A stretch of DNA of 11,372 nt from Vulcanimicrobiota bacterium (GCA_028287545.1 JAQBPL010000079.1:1-11372); one strand, 5' to 3'. Shown: positions 1 through 7,470, counted from the first letter of the stretch. A program made the numbers and translations. The notes: generated by a model from the sequence alone, not told the origin.

Positions 1-1
1 C

Positions 2-595
2 GCGTTCAAGCCGGGCAGCAAGTGGCAGTACAGCAACACCAACTACCTCCTGCTCGGGATGCTCGTCACCGCGGTCTCCGGCGAGCCGTACGAACGCTTC
101 GTGCGCGAGCGCATCCTCGCGCCGCAGCAGCTCGCCTCGACGCAATTCTTGAAGACGTTCGTCGCGCCGGGTTCCGACTCGGCGCACGGCTACGAGTTCG
201 CGAAGGGCGGTTTCGTCGCGGTTCCGGACGTCCCGATGGCCTGGGGCAACGCGGCGGGAGCGCTCGGGTCGACGGTCGCCGACGTCATTCGCTGGGACGG
301 GGCGTTCTTCGGCAACCGCGTCCTCGACGCGGCCGGCGTGCGCGAGATGACGACGCCGCCGAAGCTGGCGAAGCCGCCTTCGAAGCTCCCGCTGCTGCGC
401 GGCTACGCCTTCGGCTGGGTGATCGGTATCGACCACGACCGGCGCGTCGTCTGGCACAACGGCGGCGTCATGGGCGCCCGCGCGATGAACGCGACGCTCC
501 CGCACAACGGCCTGGAGGTCATCGTGCTGACGAACGCCGGCAAGGCGCAGCCCGAGAAGATCGCCCTCGACGTCGCAGGCGTCGTCGGGGAGTAA
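2..595 (+). CDS. Serine hydrolase, beta-lactamase/AmpC-like family (C-terminal part, 5' end outside window)
   Basis: The visible part is 197 residues, open from the left edge to TAA at 593-595. It belongs to the AmpC-like serine hydrolase superfamily (COG1680 type: class C beta-lactamases, esterases, D-aminopeptidases, penicillin-binding-like proteins). Seen directly: a Y-S-N triad (codons 29-37) matching the family YxN motif, preceded by the typical F-K-P-G-S-x-W-x-Y context, and H-N-G (codons 455-463) replacing the KTG motif, followed by a strand ending V-L-T-N-A-G. The nucleophile-bearing SxxK motif and any signal peptide must lie upstream of the window. The ATG at 59 is internal, because the YxN motif lies before it. 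The protein stops soon after the catalytic domain and lacks the C-terminal accessory domain seen in the two hydrolases downstream. Substrate cannot be told. It is separated from the next gene by 48 bp holding a palindrome, so it may be in a different transcription unit. Confidence 0.9.
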   Translation, partial: AFKPGSKWQYSNTNYLLLGMLVTAVSGEPYERFVRERILAPQQLASTQFLKTFVAPGSDSAHGYEFAKGGFVAVPDVPMAWGNAAGALGSTVADVIRWDGAFFGNRVLDAAGVREMTTPPKLAKPPSKLPLLRGYAFGWVIGIDHDRRVVWHNGGVMGARAMNATLPHNGLEVIVLTNAGKAQPEKIALDVAGVVGE

Positions 596-608
596 CCGAA
601 ATTTCGGT
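595..608. promoter_or_regulatory. 14-bp perfect palindrome, candidate operator
   Basis: The sequence ACCGAAATTTCGGT is its own reverse complement over all 14 bases and starts on the last base of the preceding stop codon. It is one of the few AT-rich spots in this region and lies 35 bp before the XRE-cupin regulator start. XRE-family dimers commonly bind such symmetric sites and often control their own gene, so an autoregulatory operator is a reasonable inference. With no loop and no T-tract it is a poor intrinsic terminator. I could not pick a convincing -10/-35 pair nearby, and I noticed no second copy in the window. Confidence 0.45.
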
Positions 609-626
609 CATCGTTCGATATGTCGT

Positions 627-634
627 AGGAAGGA
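627..634 (+). promoter_or_regulatory. Ribosome binding site of the XRE-cupin regulator
   Basis: AGGAAGGA is a purine-rich Shine-Dalgarno sequence 9 bases before the ATG at 644. It supports that start and shows that the regulator is translated independently of the gene upstream. Confidence 0.6.
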
Positions 635-643
635 ACGCGACCG

Positions 644-1240
644 ATGCCGACTCGCAGCAAAGCCGTGCGCCACAACGAGGAAGGCGAACCCGCTTTCCGC
701 GGCGCGCCCGACATCGGCCAGATCCTCAAGCGCATGCGCACGCAGCGCAAGCTCTCGATCCGCGACGTCGCCGACGGCAGCGGGCTCTCCGCTTCGTTCC
801 TGAGCGCGGTCGAGCGCGGCGAGTCCGACGTCTCGATCGGGCGGCTTGCGCGGATCGCCGAATTCTTCGACCAGGACCTGGGCTCGATGCTGGGCTACAG
901 CACGCGCCTCGCGCGCCCGGCGTTCGTCACCAAGTCCGACCGCGTCACGTTCAACCGCGGCCGAGGCATCCGCTACGAGCTGCTGCGCCTCCCGGGGCTC
1001 AGCCTCGAGCTCGCGTCGATCAGCTTCGACCCGCGCTCGGCGTTCCGGGACGAGCTCGCCCACGAGGGCGTCGACACGATCTTCGTGACGTCCGGTGAGA
1101 TCGTGCTCCGCGTCAACGACGTCGACTACCCCATGCGCGCCGGCGACTGCGCAGTCTATTCCGCCGGATTCACGCACACGATGCGCAACGACACGGCCCG
1201 CCCCGCCACCGCCGTCGGTCTCACGACGGCCCGCATGTAA
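644..1240 (+). CDS. XRE-family transcriptional regulator with C-terminal cupin domain
   Basis: This 198-residue protein has the two-domain layout of PuuR/SutR-type regulators: a DNA-binding helix-turn-helix followed by a small beta-barrel ligand domain. The HTH spans about residues 24-75. Its recognition helix is near 49-60 (S-A-S-F-L-S-A-V-E-R-G-E), with the typical S-x-L-S-x-V-E-R-G core. The cupin domain spans about 115-195. Cupin motif 2 is present as G167-x5-S-x-G175-x2-H178-x3-N182, with Ser in place of the usual Pro. In motif 1 the metal-ligand positions read L138, H140 and D144 rather than His, His and Glu, so metal binding may be altered or lost. The start is set by the ATG at 644 with a good ribosome site. 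It is followed after 19 bp by a serine hydrolase gene and preceded by a perfect palindrome, which suggests that it controls itself and the genes downstream. The effector is unknown. It could be a local regulator of peptide or amine metabolism. Confidence 0.9.
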   Translation: MPTRSKAVRHNEEGEPAFRGAPDIGQILKRMRTQRKLSIRDVADGSGLSASFLSAVERGESDVSIGRLARIAEFFDQDLGSMLGYSTRLARPAFVTKSDRVTFNRGRGIRYELLRLPGLSLELASISFDPRSAFRDELAHEGVDTIFVTSGEIVLRVNDVDYPMRAGDCAVYSAGFTHTMRNDTARPATAVGLTTARM

Positions 1241-1247
1241 CCGACTC

Positions 1248-1253
1248 GGAGGA
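1248..1253 (+). promoter_or_regulatory. Ribosome binding site fixing the start of the exported serine hydrolase
   Basis: GGAGGA lies 6 bases before the ATG at 1260. The reading frame stays open further upstream, to an ATG at 1095, but that stretch lies inside the regulator gene. This site, together with the signal peptide that begins at 1260, settles the start. Confidence 0.7.
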
Positions 1254-1259
1254 TTCTCG

Positions 1260-2786
1260 ATGCTTCGTCGCCTCGCCGCGGTGCTGATCGCACTCGCGTT
1301 CGCCGCCGGCATGTCCGGCCCGGCACTCGCCGCCGACACGCCGCCCGTCTTCTTCTCGGCGGCGTTCGACGCGTACGTCGCGCAGGCGATGAAGGACTGG
1401 CAAGTCCCGGGCGTTTCGATCTCGATCGTCAAGGACGGCCGCACCTACACCAAAGGGTACGGCGTGCGCGCGGTGGGGAATCCCGCACCGGTCGACGGGA
1501 AGACGCTCTTCGCGATCGGCTCGAGCTCGAAAGCGTTCACGGCCGCGGCGCTCGGGATGCTGGTCGACGAGAAGAAAATCGCGTGGGACGACAAGGTCAC
1601 CGCGCGCCTGCCGGGGTTCGAGACGTTCGATCCATACGTCACGCGCGAGATCACGATCCGCGACATGCTCTCGCACCGCACCGGCCTCTCGCGCGGCGAC
1701 GCGCTGTGGTACGGCTCGGACCTCAGCCGCGACGAGATCGTGCGGCGCATCCGGTACATGAAGCCGACCTGGAGCTTCCGCAGCACCTTCGAGTACAACA
1801 ACCTGATGATCCTCGCCGCGGGTCAGATCATCCCCGCGGTGACCGGCCAGACATGGGACGCGTTCTTGCAGCAGCGGCTGTTCACGCCGCTCGAGATGAC
1901 CTCGAGCAGCACCTCGATCAGCGCGCTGCGCGGTCAGGCCGACGTCGCGCAGCCGCACGAGTCGATCGACGGCACCGTGCGAACCGTTCCCTACCGCCGC
2001 ATCGACAACATCGCGCCGGCCGGGTCGATCAACTCGAACGCCGCCGACATGGCCCACTGGATGGAGCTGATGCTGAGCGGCGGCACGTACGGCGGAAAGC
2101 GGCTGCTGCAGGAGAGCACCGTCGCGCAGATGCTCACGCCGCAGACCATCATGCCGCTCGGGTTTCCGTGGACGCTCTACGCGCCGGCCTCGCACTTCCT
2201 GGACTACGGGCTCACCTGGATCCTCTTCGACTACCGCGGGTACAAGGCCGTGCAGCACGCCGGCAACATCGACGGGATGAGCGCGCTCGTCTCGCTGCTC
2301 CCCGAGCAGCACCTCGGCGTCACGATCCTGACCAACAAGGGCGGCGACTTCCTCGGCAACGCGGTGATGTACCGCGTCTTCGACGACGTCCTGGGCGGCG
2401 CGCACACCGATGAGGGCGCCGTCATCCTCAAGGCGTACCACGCCGCCATCGACCCGGCGCTCGCGGCGCAGAAGGCACTCGACGCGAAGCGCGTCACCGG
2501 GACGCACCCCTCGCTCGCGCTCGACCGCTACGCCGGCACCTATCACAACGACCTGTACGGCGATGCGGCCGTGACGCGCGACGGCGAGGGCCTGCGGTAC
2601 CACTTGCTCGGCACGAGCGGAAAGCTCGAGCACTGGAACTACGACACGTTCCGCGTGATCGGGGACGAGCCGGCCGGCGCGAAACCGCTGATCACGTTCG
2701 CGCTCGCGCCGACCGGCGCCGTCGCGAGCTTGAGCGTCGGCGGCGAACCGACGATGCTCTTCACCCGCGTCGCAGAGAAGCACTGA
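1260..2786 (+). CDS. Exported serine hydrolase, AmpC-like family, with C-terminal DUF3471-like domain
   Basis: A 508-residue enzyme of the AmpC-like superfamily. Residues 1-24 form a classical signal peptide: two Arg, a hydrophobic core, then P-A-L-A before the predicted cut. The protein should therefore act outside the cytoplasmic membrane. Catalytic motifs are complete: S88-S-S-K91 (nucleophile and general base), Y179-N-N181 (YxN) and H333-A-G335 (KTG equivalent). Residues about 400-505 look like the DUF3471-type accessory domain found behind many such hydrolases. The usual activities are hydrolysis of esters, amides or D-amino-acid peptides. The exact substrate cannot be read here, and true beta-lactamase action is unproven. 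The start was chosen from the strong ribosome site and signal peptide. It follows the regulator by 19 bp and precedes a binding lipoprotein by 10 bp, so it is probably in the same operon and may generate ligands for the binding proteins. Confidence 0.92.
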   Translation: MLRRLAAVLIALAFAAGMSGPALAADTPPVFFSAAFDAYVAQAMKDWQVPGVSISIVKDGRTYTKGYGVRAVGNPAPVDGKTLFAIGSSSKAFTAAALGMLVDEKKIAWDDKVTARLPGFETFDPYVTREITIRDMLSHRTGLSRGDALWYGSDLSRDEIVRRIRYMKPTWSFRSTFEYNNLMILAAGQIIPAVTGQTWDAFLQQRLFTPLEMTSSSTSISALRGQADVAQPHESIDGTVRTVPYRRIDNIAPAGSINSNAADMAHWMELMLSGGTYGGKRLLQESTVAQMLTPQTIMPLGFPWTLYAPASHFLDYGLTWILFDYRGYKAVQHAGNIDGMSALVSLLPEQHLGVTILTNKGGDFLGNAVMYRVFDDVLGGAHTDEGAVILKAYHAAIDPALAAQKALDAKRVTGTHPSLALDRYAGTYHNDLYGDAAVTRDGEGLRYHLLGTSGKLEHWNYDTFRVIGDEPAGAKPLITFALAPTGAVASLSVGGEPTMLFTRVAEKH

Positions 2787-2796
2787 GGCGCGGGCG

Positions 2797-4413
2797 GTGA
2801 GCCGGCGACTCGTCCGTGCGCTCGCGCCGGCGCTGATGGCGGCCGGCGTCCTGGCGGGCTGCGGCGCCGGCGAGGCGACGCAGCCCGCGCGCCTGGTCAT
2901 TGCGCAGCCCCAAGAGCCGCAGTCGCTCGACCCGCTGTTCCTGACCGGCTCGAACACCGCGACGATCGGGCCGCTGATCTACTCGTACCTGCTCACCCTC
3001 GACGAGCGGGGCCGGCTGCAGCCCGACGTCGCGGCCGCCGTGCCGTCGGTCGCGAACGGCGGCATCTCGCGCGACGGGTTGACGGTCACGTATCATCTGC
3101 GGCCCGGCGTGCGGTGGCAGGACGGCACGCCGCTCACCGCACGCGACGTCGCATTCACCTACGCGGCGATCGTGAATCCCGCGAACAACGTTCCGACCCG
3201 CACCGGCTACGACCGAATCGCGCGCGTCGATGCGCTCGACGATGCGACGGTCCGCGTGCGCCTGCGCCGCCGGTACGCGCCGATCCTGAGCTTGTTTCTC
3301 GCGCCGGATCAGAACTACCCGATCCTGCCGAGCCATCTGCTCGCCAAGTATCCCGACCTCAACCAGGTTGCGTTCAACCGCGAGCCGATCGGCTCGGGAC
3401 CGTATCGCGCGGCCGAATGGGTTCGCGGCGACCATCTGCGGTTGGTGCGCAACGAGACGTACTACCGCGGCGCTCCGGCGATCCGCGAGATCGAGCTCAC
3501 GTTCGTCTCCGACTCGAACACGATCCTCAACCAGCTGCGCACCGGCGAGATCACCGCCGACCTCGTCGCCGATCCCGCGCACCTCGCCGAATACGGCGCG
3601 ATCGCGCGGGCGCGCGTCGTCCGCGCTCCGCTGGACGGGATCGGCGACCTGTTCTTCAACGTGCGCGATCCCGATCTCGCCGACGTGCGCGTCCGGCGCG
3701 CGCTGGTCGAAGGCGCCGATCTGCCGCGCGTCGTGCGCAACGCCACCAAGGGCGCGCAGACGACGGACGGCGCGCAGCGCGGCATCTTCGGCTGGGGTTA
3801 CGATCCTTCCGTCGCACTGCCGCGAACCGACGCGGCGAACGCGGCGCGGCTGCTCGACGCCGCCGGCTGGCACCGCCGCGCCGACGGCACACGCGCGAAA
3901 GGCGGCCGCCCGCTCGCGCTGCAGTTCTCCTTCGTCACCGGCAACGCATCGGCGAGCGCGATCGGCATCCAGCTGCAGCAGCAGCTCGCCGCGCTCGGCG
4001 TACAGCTGCTGCTGCGCTCCTACGCGCCGGCGCAGTTCCGGGCGCCCGCGAGCAGCGGCGGCCCGCTCTTCGGCGGCACGTTCCAGATCGCGTTCCTTGA
4101 GATCTACACGCCCTCGGACGCGGATACGGGGTGGTACCTCGGCTGCGCGGAGATTCCGCCCGCCGGCTTCAACCTGAGCCGCTTCTGCGACGGCGCGACC
4201 GACCGCGCCGAAACGGCGGGCGTGGCGACGTACGACCTCGCGGCACGCCGGCGCTATTCGGCGATCGTGCAGCGCCGCGTCGCCGCGCAGCTTCCCTTCA
4301 TCGCGCTGTGGCAGCAGAACGCCGTCTACGTCGTCCCCGCAACCTTGCGCGGCTTCCGCCCCGCGGCGCAGTCGCCGCTGTGGAACGTCGGCGCGTGGAG
4401 CCTCGAACGATGA
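2797..4413 (+). CDS. ABC transporter solute-binding lipoprotein, family 5 (peptide/nickel type), copy 1
   Basis: This 538-residue protein is an extracellular solute-binding protein of family 5 (the DppA/OppA/NikA class), which captures peptides or similar ligands for an ABC importer. It begins with GTG at 2797, with GAGG 8 bases upstream. Its lipoprotein signal has the lipobox L-A-G-C, with C22 as the lipid-bearing residue. Family hallmarks are the block Y-H-L-R-P-G-V-R-W-x-D-G-x-P-L-T-A-x-D-V near residues 99-118, then P-I-L-P-x-H-L-L near 175-182 and I-G-S-G-P-Y near 198-203. C450 and C464 could form a disulphide and are matched in the next gene. It overlaps that gene by 4 bp and follows the exported hydrolase by 10 bp. 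No permease or ATPase gene is adjacent. The ligand is unknown; oligopeptides are the default for the family, but nickel, glycans and antibiotics are also known ligands. It might also act as a sensor-type binding protein. Confidence 0.93.
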   Translation: MSRRLVRALAPALMAAGVLAGCGAGEATQPARLVIAQPQEPQSLDPLFLTGSNTATIGPLIYSYLLTLDERGRLQPDVAAAVPSVANGGISRDGLTVTYHLRPGVRWQDGTPLTARDVAFTYAAIVNPANNVPTRTGYDRIARVDALDDATVRVRLRRRYAPILSLFLAPDQNYPILPSHLLAKYPDLNQVAFNREPIGSGPYRAAEWVRGDHLRLVRNETYYRGAPAIREIELTFVSDSNTILNQLRTGEITADLVADPAHLAEYGAIARARVVRAPLDGIGDLFFNVRDPDLADVRVRRALVEGADLPRVVRNATKGAQTTDGAQRGIFGWGYDPSVALPRTDAANAARLLDAAGWHRRADGTRAKGGRPLALQFSFVTGNASASAIGIQLQQQLAALGVQLLLRSYAPAQFRAPASSGGPLFGGTFQIAFLEIYTPSDADTGWYLGCAEIPPAGFNLSRFCDGATDRAETAGVATYDLAARRRYSAIVQRRVAAQLPFIALWQQNAVYVVPATLRGFRPAAQSPLWNVGAWSLER

Positions 4414-6056
4414 AGCGAACGCCCGCGTCATTCCAGCGCGCCGCGTGCGCCGCGTTCGCGCTCGCGCTCGCAGCCGCCGGCTGCGGCCCCGCCGGCGGTA
4501 ACCGTGCAGCGGAGGGCGCGCGGGCCCAGACGCTCGTGCTCGGCGAGATGACGGAGCCGGCGTCGCTCAACCCGATCCTGCTCGAGGGGACGCTCTCCGG
4601 GATGGTCGGCGGGCTGCTGTATTCGTTCCTCGTGACCGACGACGCGAACGGAAACCTCGCCCCGGACGCGGCAACGGAGGTTCCGACCGTCGCGAACGGC
4701 GGGATCTCGGCGGGCGGTCTGCGCGTAACGTACCACTTGCGGCGCGGAATCCGCTGGCACGACGGCGAGCCGCTCACGGCGCGCGACTGCGTCTTCACGT
4801 TCCGCGCGATCATGAACCCGCGCAACAACGTGCAAGACCGTCACGGCTACGACCAGATCGCCGACGTGACGGCGCCGGACGACACGACGGTCGTCGTGCG
4901 GCTGAAACGCCCGTACTCGCCGATCGTCGACACGTTTTTGGCGCTCAACGCGAACTACCCGATCGTGCCGGCGCACCTGCTCGCCAAACTTCCCGACCTC
5001 AACCAGCTCGACACGCAGCGCTACACCGTCGGCTCGGGACCGTTCCGGTTCGTCGAGTGGCAGCACGGCGACCACCTCACGCTGGCGGCGAACGACGCGT
5101 ACTTCCGCGGCAAGCCCGGTTTGCGCAAGCTGATCGTTGCGTTCGTTCCGTCGGCGCCGACGGTGCTCAACCAACTGCGCACCCACGAACTCGACGGTGC
5201 CTTGACGCTGACGGATCCGGCGCTGCTCGGTCCGTTGCGCGCGATCGTCGGGACGCGCGTGCTGACGACGCCGGCGTGGGGCGTGGTGATGACGTACTTC
5301 AACGCGCAGACCGGGCCGGCCGCGGACGTGCGCGTGCGGCGCGCGCTGACGCGCGCGATCGACGCGAACCTGGTGATGCGGCGCGCCTCGCAAGGCCTCT
5401 ACGGCTCGGCCGGCGCGCTGCGCGGCTTGTTCGGCACGTATGACAGCGGGCCGCAGCTGCCGTCGTTCGACCCGGCGGCCGCGAAGACGGCGTTGGACGC
5501 CGCGGGCTGGACCAGCGGCGGCGACGGCGTGCGCACCAAGAACGGGCAGCGGCTCTCGCTCTCGCTGGTCTTCTCGACCGCGCAGCCGATCTTCCGCGTG
5601 ATCGCGACACAGATGCAGGAAGAGCTGCGCGCGGTGGGCGCCGACGCGGCGATCCGCGGCTACGCGCCCGCGCAGTTCGCCGCGCCGGCGGGTTCGGGCG
5701 GCCCGATGTTCGGCGGCCGCTTCGACATCGCGATCGCGAACATCTACGCCGCCGCAGGCCCGGACGCGGCGTCCTTCTTCATCTGCAGCGAGCGCTCTCC
5801 GGCCGGCTTCAACATCGCGCGGCTGTGCGATCCGCGCATCGACGCGCTCTTCGAGCACGCGATCCGTGACTACGAGCGGCCTGCGCAACTGCGCGACGTG
5901 GCCGCGATCGAGAATGCGATCGTCGCCGATGCGCCCGCGATCGCGCTCGGCCAAGTACGGTTCATCAGCGCGTTCACGGGCCGGCTGAGCGGCGTCGAGC
6001 CCTCACCGGTCACCCCGTTCGTCGGCGTCTGGAAATGGACGCTCGCTTCCAAATGA
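4410..6056 (+). CDS. ABC transporter solute-binding lipoprotein, family 5 (peptide/nickel type), copy 2
   Basis: A second 548-residue family 5 solute-binding lipoprotein, clearly paralogous to the gene just upstream. Shared blocks include V-A-N-G-G-I-S, N-Y-P-I-x-P-x-H-L-L-A-K-x-P-D-L-N-Q, G-S-G-P, V-L-N-Q-L-R-T (I-L-N-Q-L-R-T in copy 1) and Y-A-P-A-Q-F. The N-terminus carries a lipoprotein signal with lipobox A-A-G-C, giving C25 as the anchored residue. The start is the ATG at 4410, preceded by GGAG with a 9-base spacing. It overlaps the previous stop in an ATGA arrangement, so translation is probably coupled and the two proteins made together. C459 and C473 match the cysteine pair of copy 1 with the same 14-residue spacing. 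An extra cysteine, C127, is unique to this copy. The two proteins differ widely in the C-terminal half, which suggests different ligands. It is followed by a hydrolase after 19 bp. The ligand is unknown. Confidence 0.93.
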   Translation: MKRTPASFQRAACAAFALALAAAGCGPAGGNRAAEGARAQTLVLGEMTEPASLNPILLEGTLSGMVGGLLYSFLVTDDANGNLAPDAATEVPTVANGGISAGGLRVTYHLRRGIRWHDGEPLTARDCVFTFRAIMNPRNNVQDRHGYDQIADVTAPDDTTVVVRLKRPYSPIVDTFLALNANYPIVPAHLLAKLPDLNQLDTQRYTVGSGPFRFVEWQHGDHLTLAANDAYFRGKPGLRKLIVAFVPSAPTVLNQLRTHELDGALTLTDPALLGPLRAIVGTRVLTTPAWGVVMTYFNAQTGPAADVRVRRALTRAIDANLVMRRASQGLYGSAGALRGLFGTYDSGPQLPSFDPAAAKTALDAAGWTSGGDGVRTKNGQRLSLSLVFSTAQPIFRVIATQMQEELRAVGADAAIRGYAPAQFAAPAGSGGPMFGGRFDIAIANIYAAAGPDAASFFICSERSPAGFNIARLCDPRIDALFEHAIRDYERPAQLRDVAAIENAIVADAPAIALGQVRFISAFTGRLSGVEPSPVTPFVGVWKWTLASK

Positions 6057-6075
6057 CGAGAAAGGATCCCACGAC

Positions 6076-7446
6076 ATGCTGAGCGCGGACGCGTTCGCCG
6101 ACCTGGTCGCCGGCGCGGCGAAAGAGCACGGGGTGCCGGGACTGAGCGCCGCGTTCGTGCGCGGCGCAGAGGTTCGCAGCGCGTCGACCGGCGTGCTCAA
6201 CCTGCGCACGCAGGTCGACGTGACCGATGAGAGCGTGTTCCAGATCGGTTCGATCACCAAGGTGTTCACCGGGACGCTGGTGATGCAGCTCGTCGACGAA
6301 GGGCGCGTCGAGCTGGACGCGCCGATCCGCCGCTATCTCCCGGACCTGCAGATCGCGCACGAGCCGGTCTCGGATGCCGTCACGGTGCGCCGGCTGCTCG
6401 CGCATTCCAGCGGGATCGTCGGCGACTTCTTCGAGGATACCGGGCGCGACGACGACGCGACCGCACTCTACGTCGAGCGCTGCCGCGAGCTGCGGTACCT
6501 CACCGAACCGGGACGCTTCTTCTCGTACTGCAACAGCGGTTACAACATCCTGGGCCGCCTGATCGAGGTGATCTCCGGGACGACGTGGGCGAAGCGCCTG
6601 CGCGAAGCGCTCCTCGATCCGCTGGAGATCGACGCGCTGAACGACGCCGAGGAAGCGCTGCGCTTTCGCGCGGCGGTCGGACACGTGCTCCACGACGACG
6701 GCACGCTGCGCTTGACGCCGACCTGCTGGCTGCCGCGCGGAACCGAAGCGGCGGGCGCCCGCCTCGCGATGTCGCCGCGCTCACTCCTCGCGTTCGCGCG
6801 GCTGCACCTGCGTGACGGCGTCGCGCCGAGCGGACAACGTCTGCTGGCGGCAGAGACAGCGCGCGCGATGCGCGTTCTCGAGGTTCCGCTGCCCGCGGAC
6901 ATCGCCGGACCCGACGGATACGGTCTCTCGTGGCAAGTCTACGACTCCTGGCGTCCGAAGACCGTCGGCCACGACGGCGCAACGATCGGTCAGGCGGCGT
7001 ACTTGCGCATCATCCCGGAATGGGACGCGGCCGTCGCCGTGCTGACGAACGTCGGCAGCGGCGGCACGGCGAAGGCGTTCGATGCGATCCTGCGCGCGTC
7101 GGTCGGCTCGCTCGGCGACGCGCACATTCCGGTGAAGCCCGACGCGAATCCGGCGCTGCCGGTGGACGCCGCGCGCTTCGCCGGAACCTACGAGACGTAC
7201 ATGAGCCGCATCGTCGTGACGCCGTCCGACGGAGCCCTGCGCGCGACGGTGACGCAACGCAACAACGACAGCCTCGGCGAACTCCCCGACCACCATCTCG
7301 TCCTGCGCCCGATCGACGATCACCGCTTCCTCGCAGAAGATCAGCCCTACGGCTCGACCAGCGTCGTCGGCTTCACCGAATTCGCCCCCAACGGAAAAGC
7401 CCGCTTCCTCTTCACCGGCTTCCGCCTAGCCGAACGCACCGACTAG
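6076..7446 (+). CDS. Serine hydrolase, AmpC-like family, no signal peptide visible
   Basis: A 456-residue AmpC-like serine hydrolase with all three motifs: S59-I-T-K62, Y151-C-N153 and H299-D-G301. A C-terminal accessory domain (about residues 350-456, around F-A-G-T-Y-E-T-Y) resembles DUF3471-type or lipocalin-like tails. The N-terminus (M-L-S-A-D-A-F-A-D-L) has no hydrophobic core, so unlike the hydrolase at 1260 this one should be cytoplasmic unless the start is misplaced. The ATG at 6076 has AAAGGA 9 bases upstream and is the first ATG in the frame after the previous gene. It lies 19 bp behind the second binding protein and looks like the last gene of the operon. A plausible role is intracellular processing of an imported peptide, amide or ester, as in D-aminopeptidases and related esterases. 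This is inference and the substrate is unknown. It ends 24 bp from the stop of the opposing gene. Confidence 0.92.
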   Translation: MLSADAFADLVAGAAKEHGVPGLSAAFVRGAEVRSASTGVLNLRTQVDVTDESVFQIGSITKVFTGTLVMQLVDEGRVELDAPIRRYLPDLQIAHEPVSDAVTVRRLLAHSSGIVGDFFEDTGRDDDATALYVERCRELRYLTEPGRFFSYCNSGYNILGRLIEVISGTTWAKRLREALLDPLEIDALNDAEEALRFRAAVGHVLHDDGTLRLTPTCWLPRGTEAAGARLAMSPRSLLAFARLHLRDGVAPSGQRLLAAETARAMRVLEVPLPADIAGPDGYGLSWQVYDSWRPKTVGHDGATIGQAAYLRIIPEWDAAVAVLTNVGSGGTAKAFDAILRASVGSLGDAHIPVKPDANPALPVDAARFAGTYETYMSRIVVTPSDGALRATVTQRNNDSLGELPDHHLVLRPIDDHRFLAEDQPYGSTSVVGFTEFAPNGKARFLFTGFRLAERTD

Positions 7447-7470
7447 TTTTGTGGTTTGCTCAGGGTGGGT
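7447..7470. other. Convergent intergenic junction without visible terminator
   Basis: Only 24 bp separate the TAG of the plus-strand hydrolase from the TAA of the minus-strand nucleotidyltransferase. The stretch is richer in T and G than its surroundings but holds no inverted repeat that could form a terminator hairpin for either strand. Transcripts of the two blocks probably overlap or end by another mechanism such as Rho. Confidence 0.6.

Noticed and set aside
595..608. The palindrome as an intrinsic terminator of the first hydrolase gene
   Set aside because: It has no loop bases and no following T-run, so a stable terminator hairpin is not expected; an operator is the better reading.
1095..1259. 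Upstream start at 1095 for the exported serine hydrolase
   Set aside because: It lies inside the regulator gene, would bury the signal peptide, and has no ribosome site. The start at 1260 has GGAGGA and a clean signal peptide.
1221..5954. Very long open frames on the minus strand opposite the plus-strand genes (1221-2957, 2761-4431, 4428-5954)
   Set aside because: Their translations are arginine- and alanine-rich with no recognisable motifs, and they lie antisense to genes with intact catalytic motifs and lipoboxes. Such open frames are a normal by-product of GC-rich codon use.
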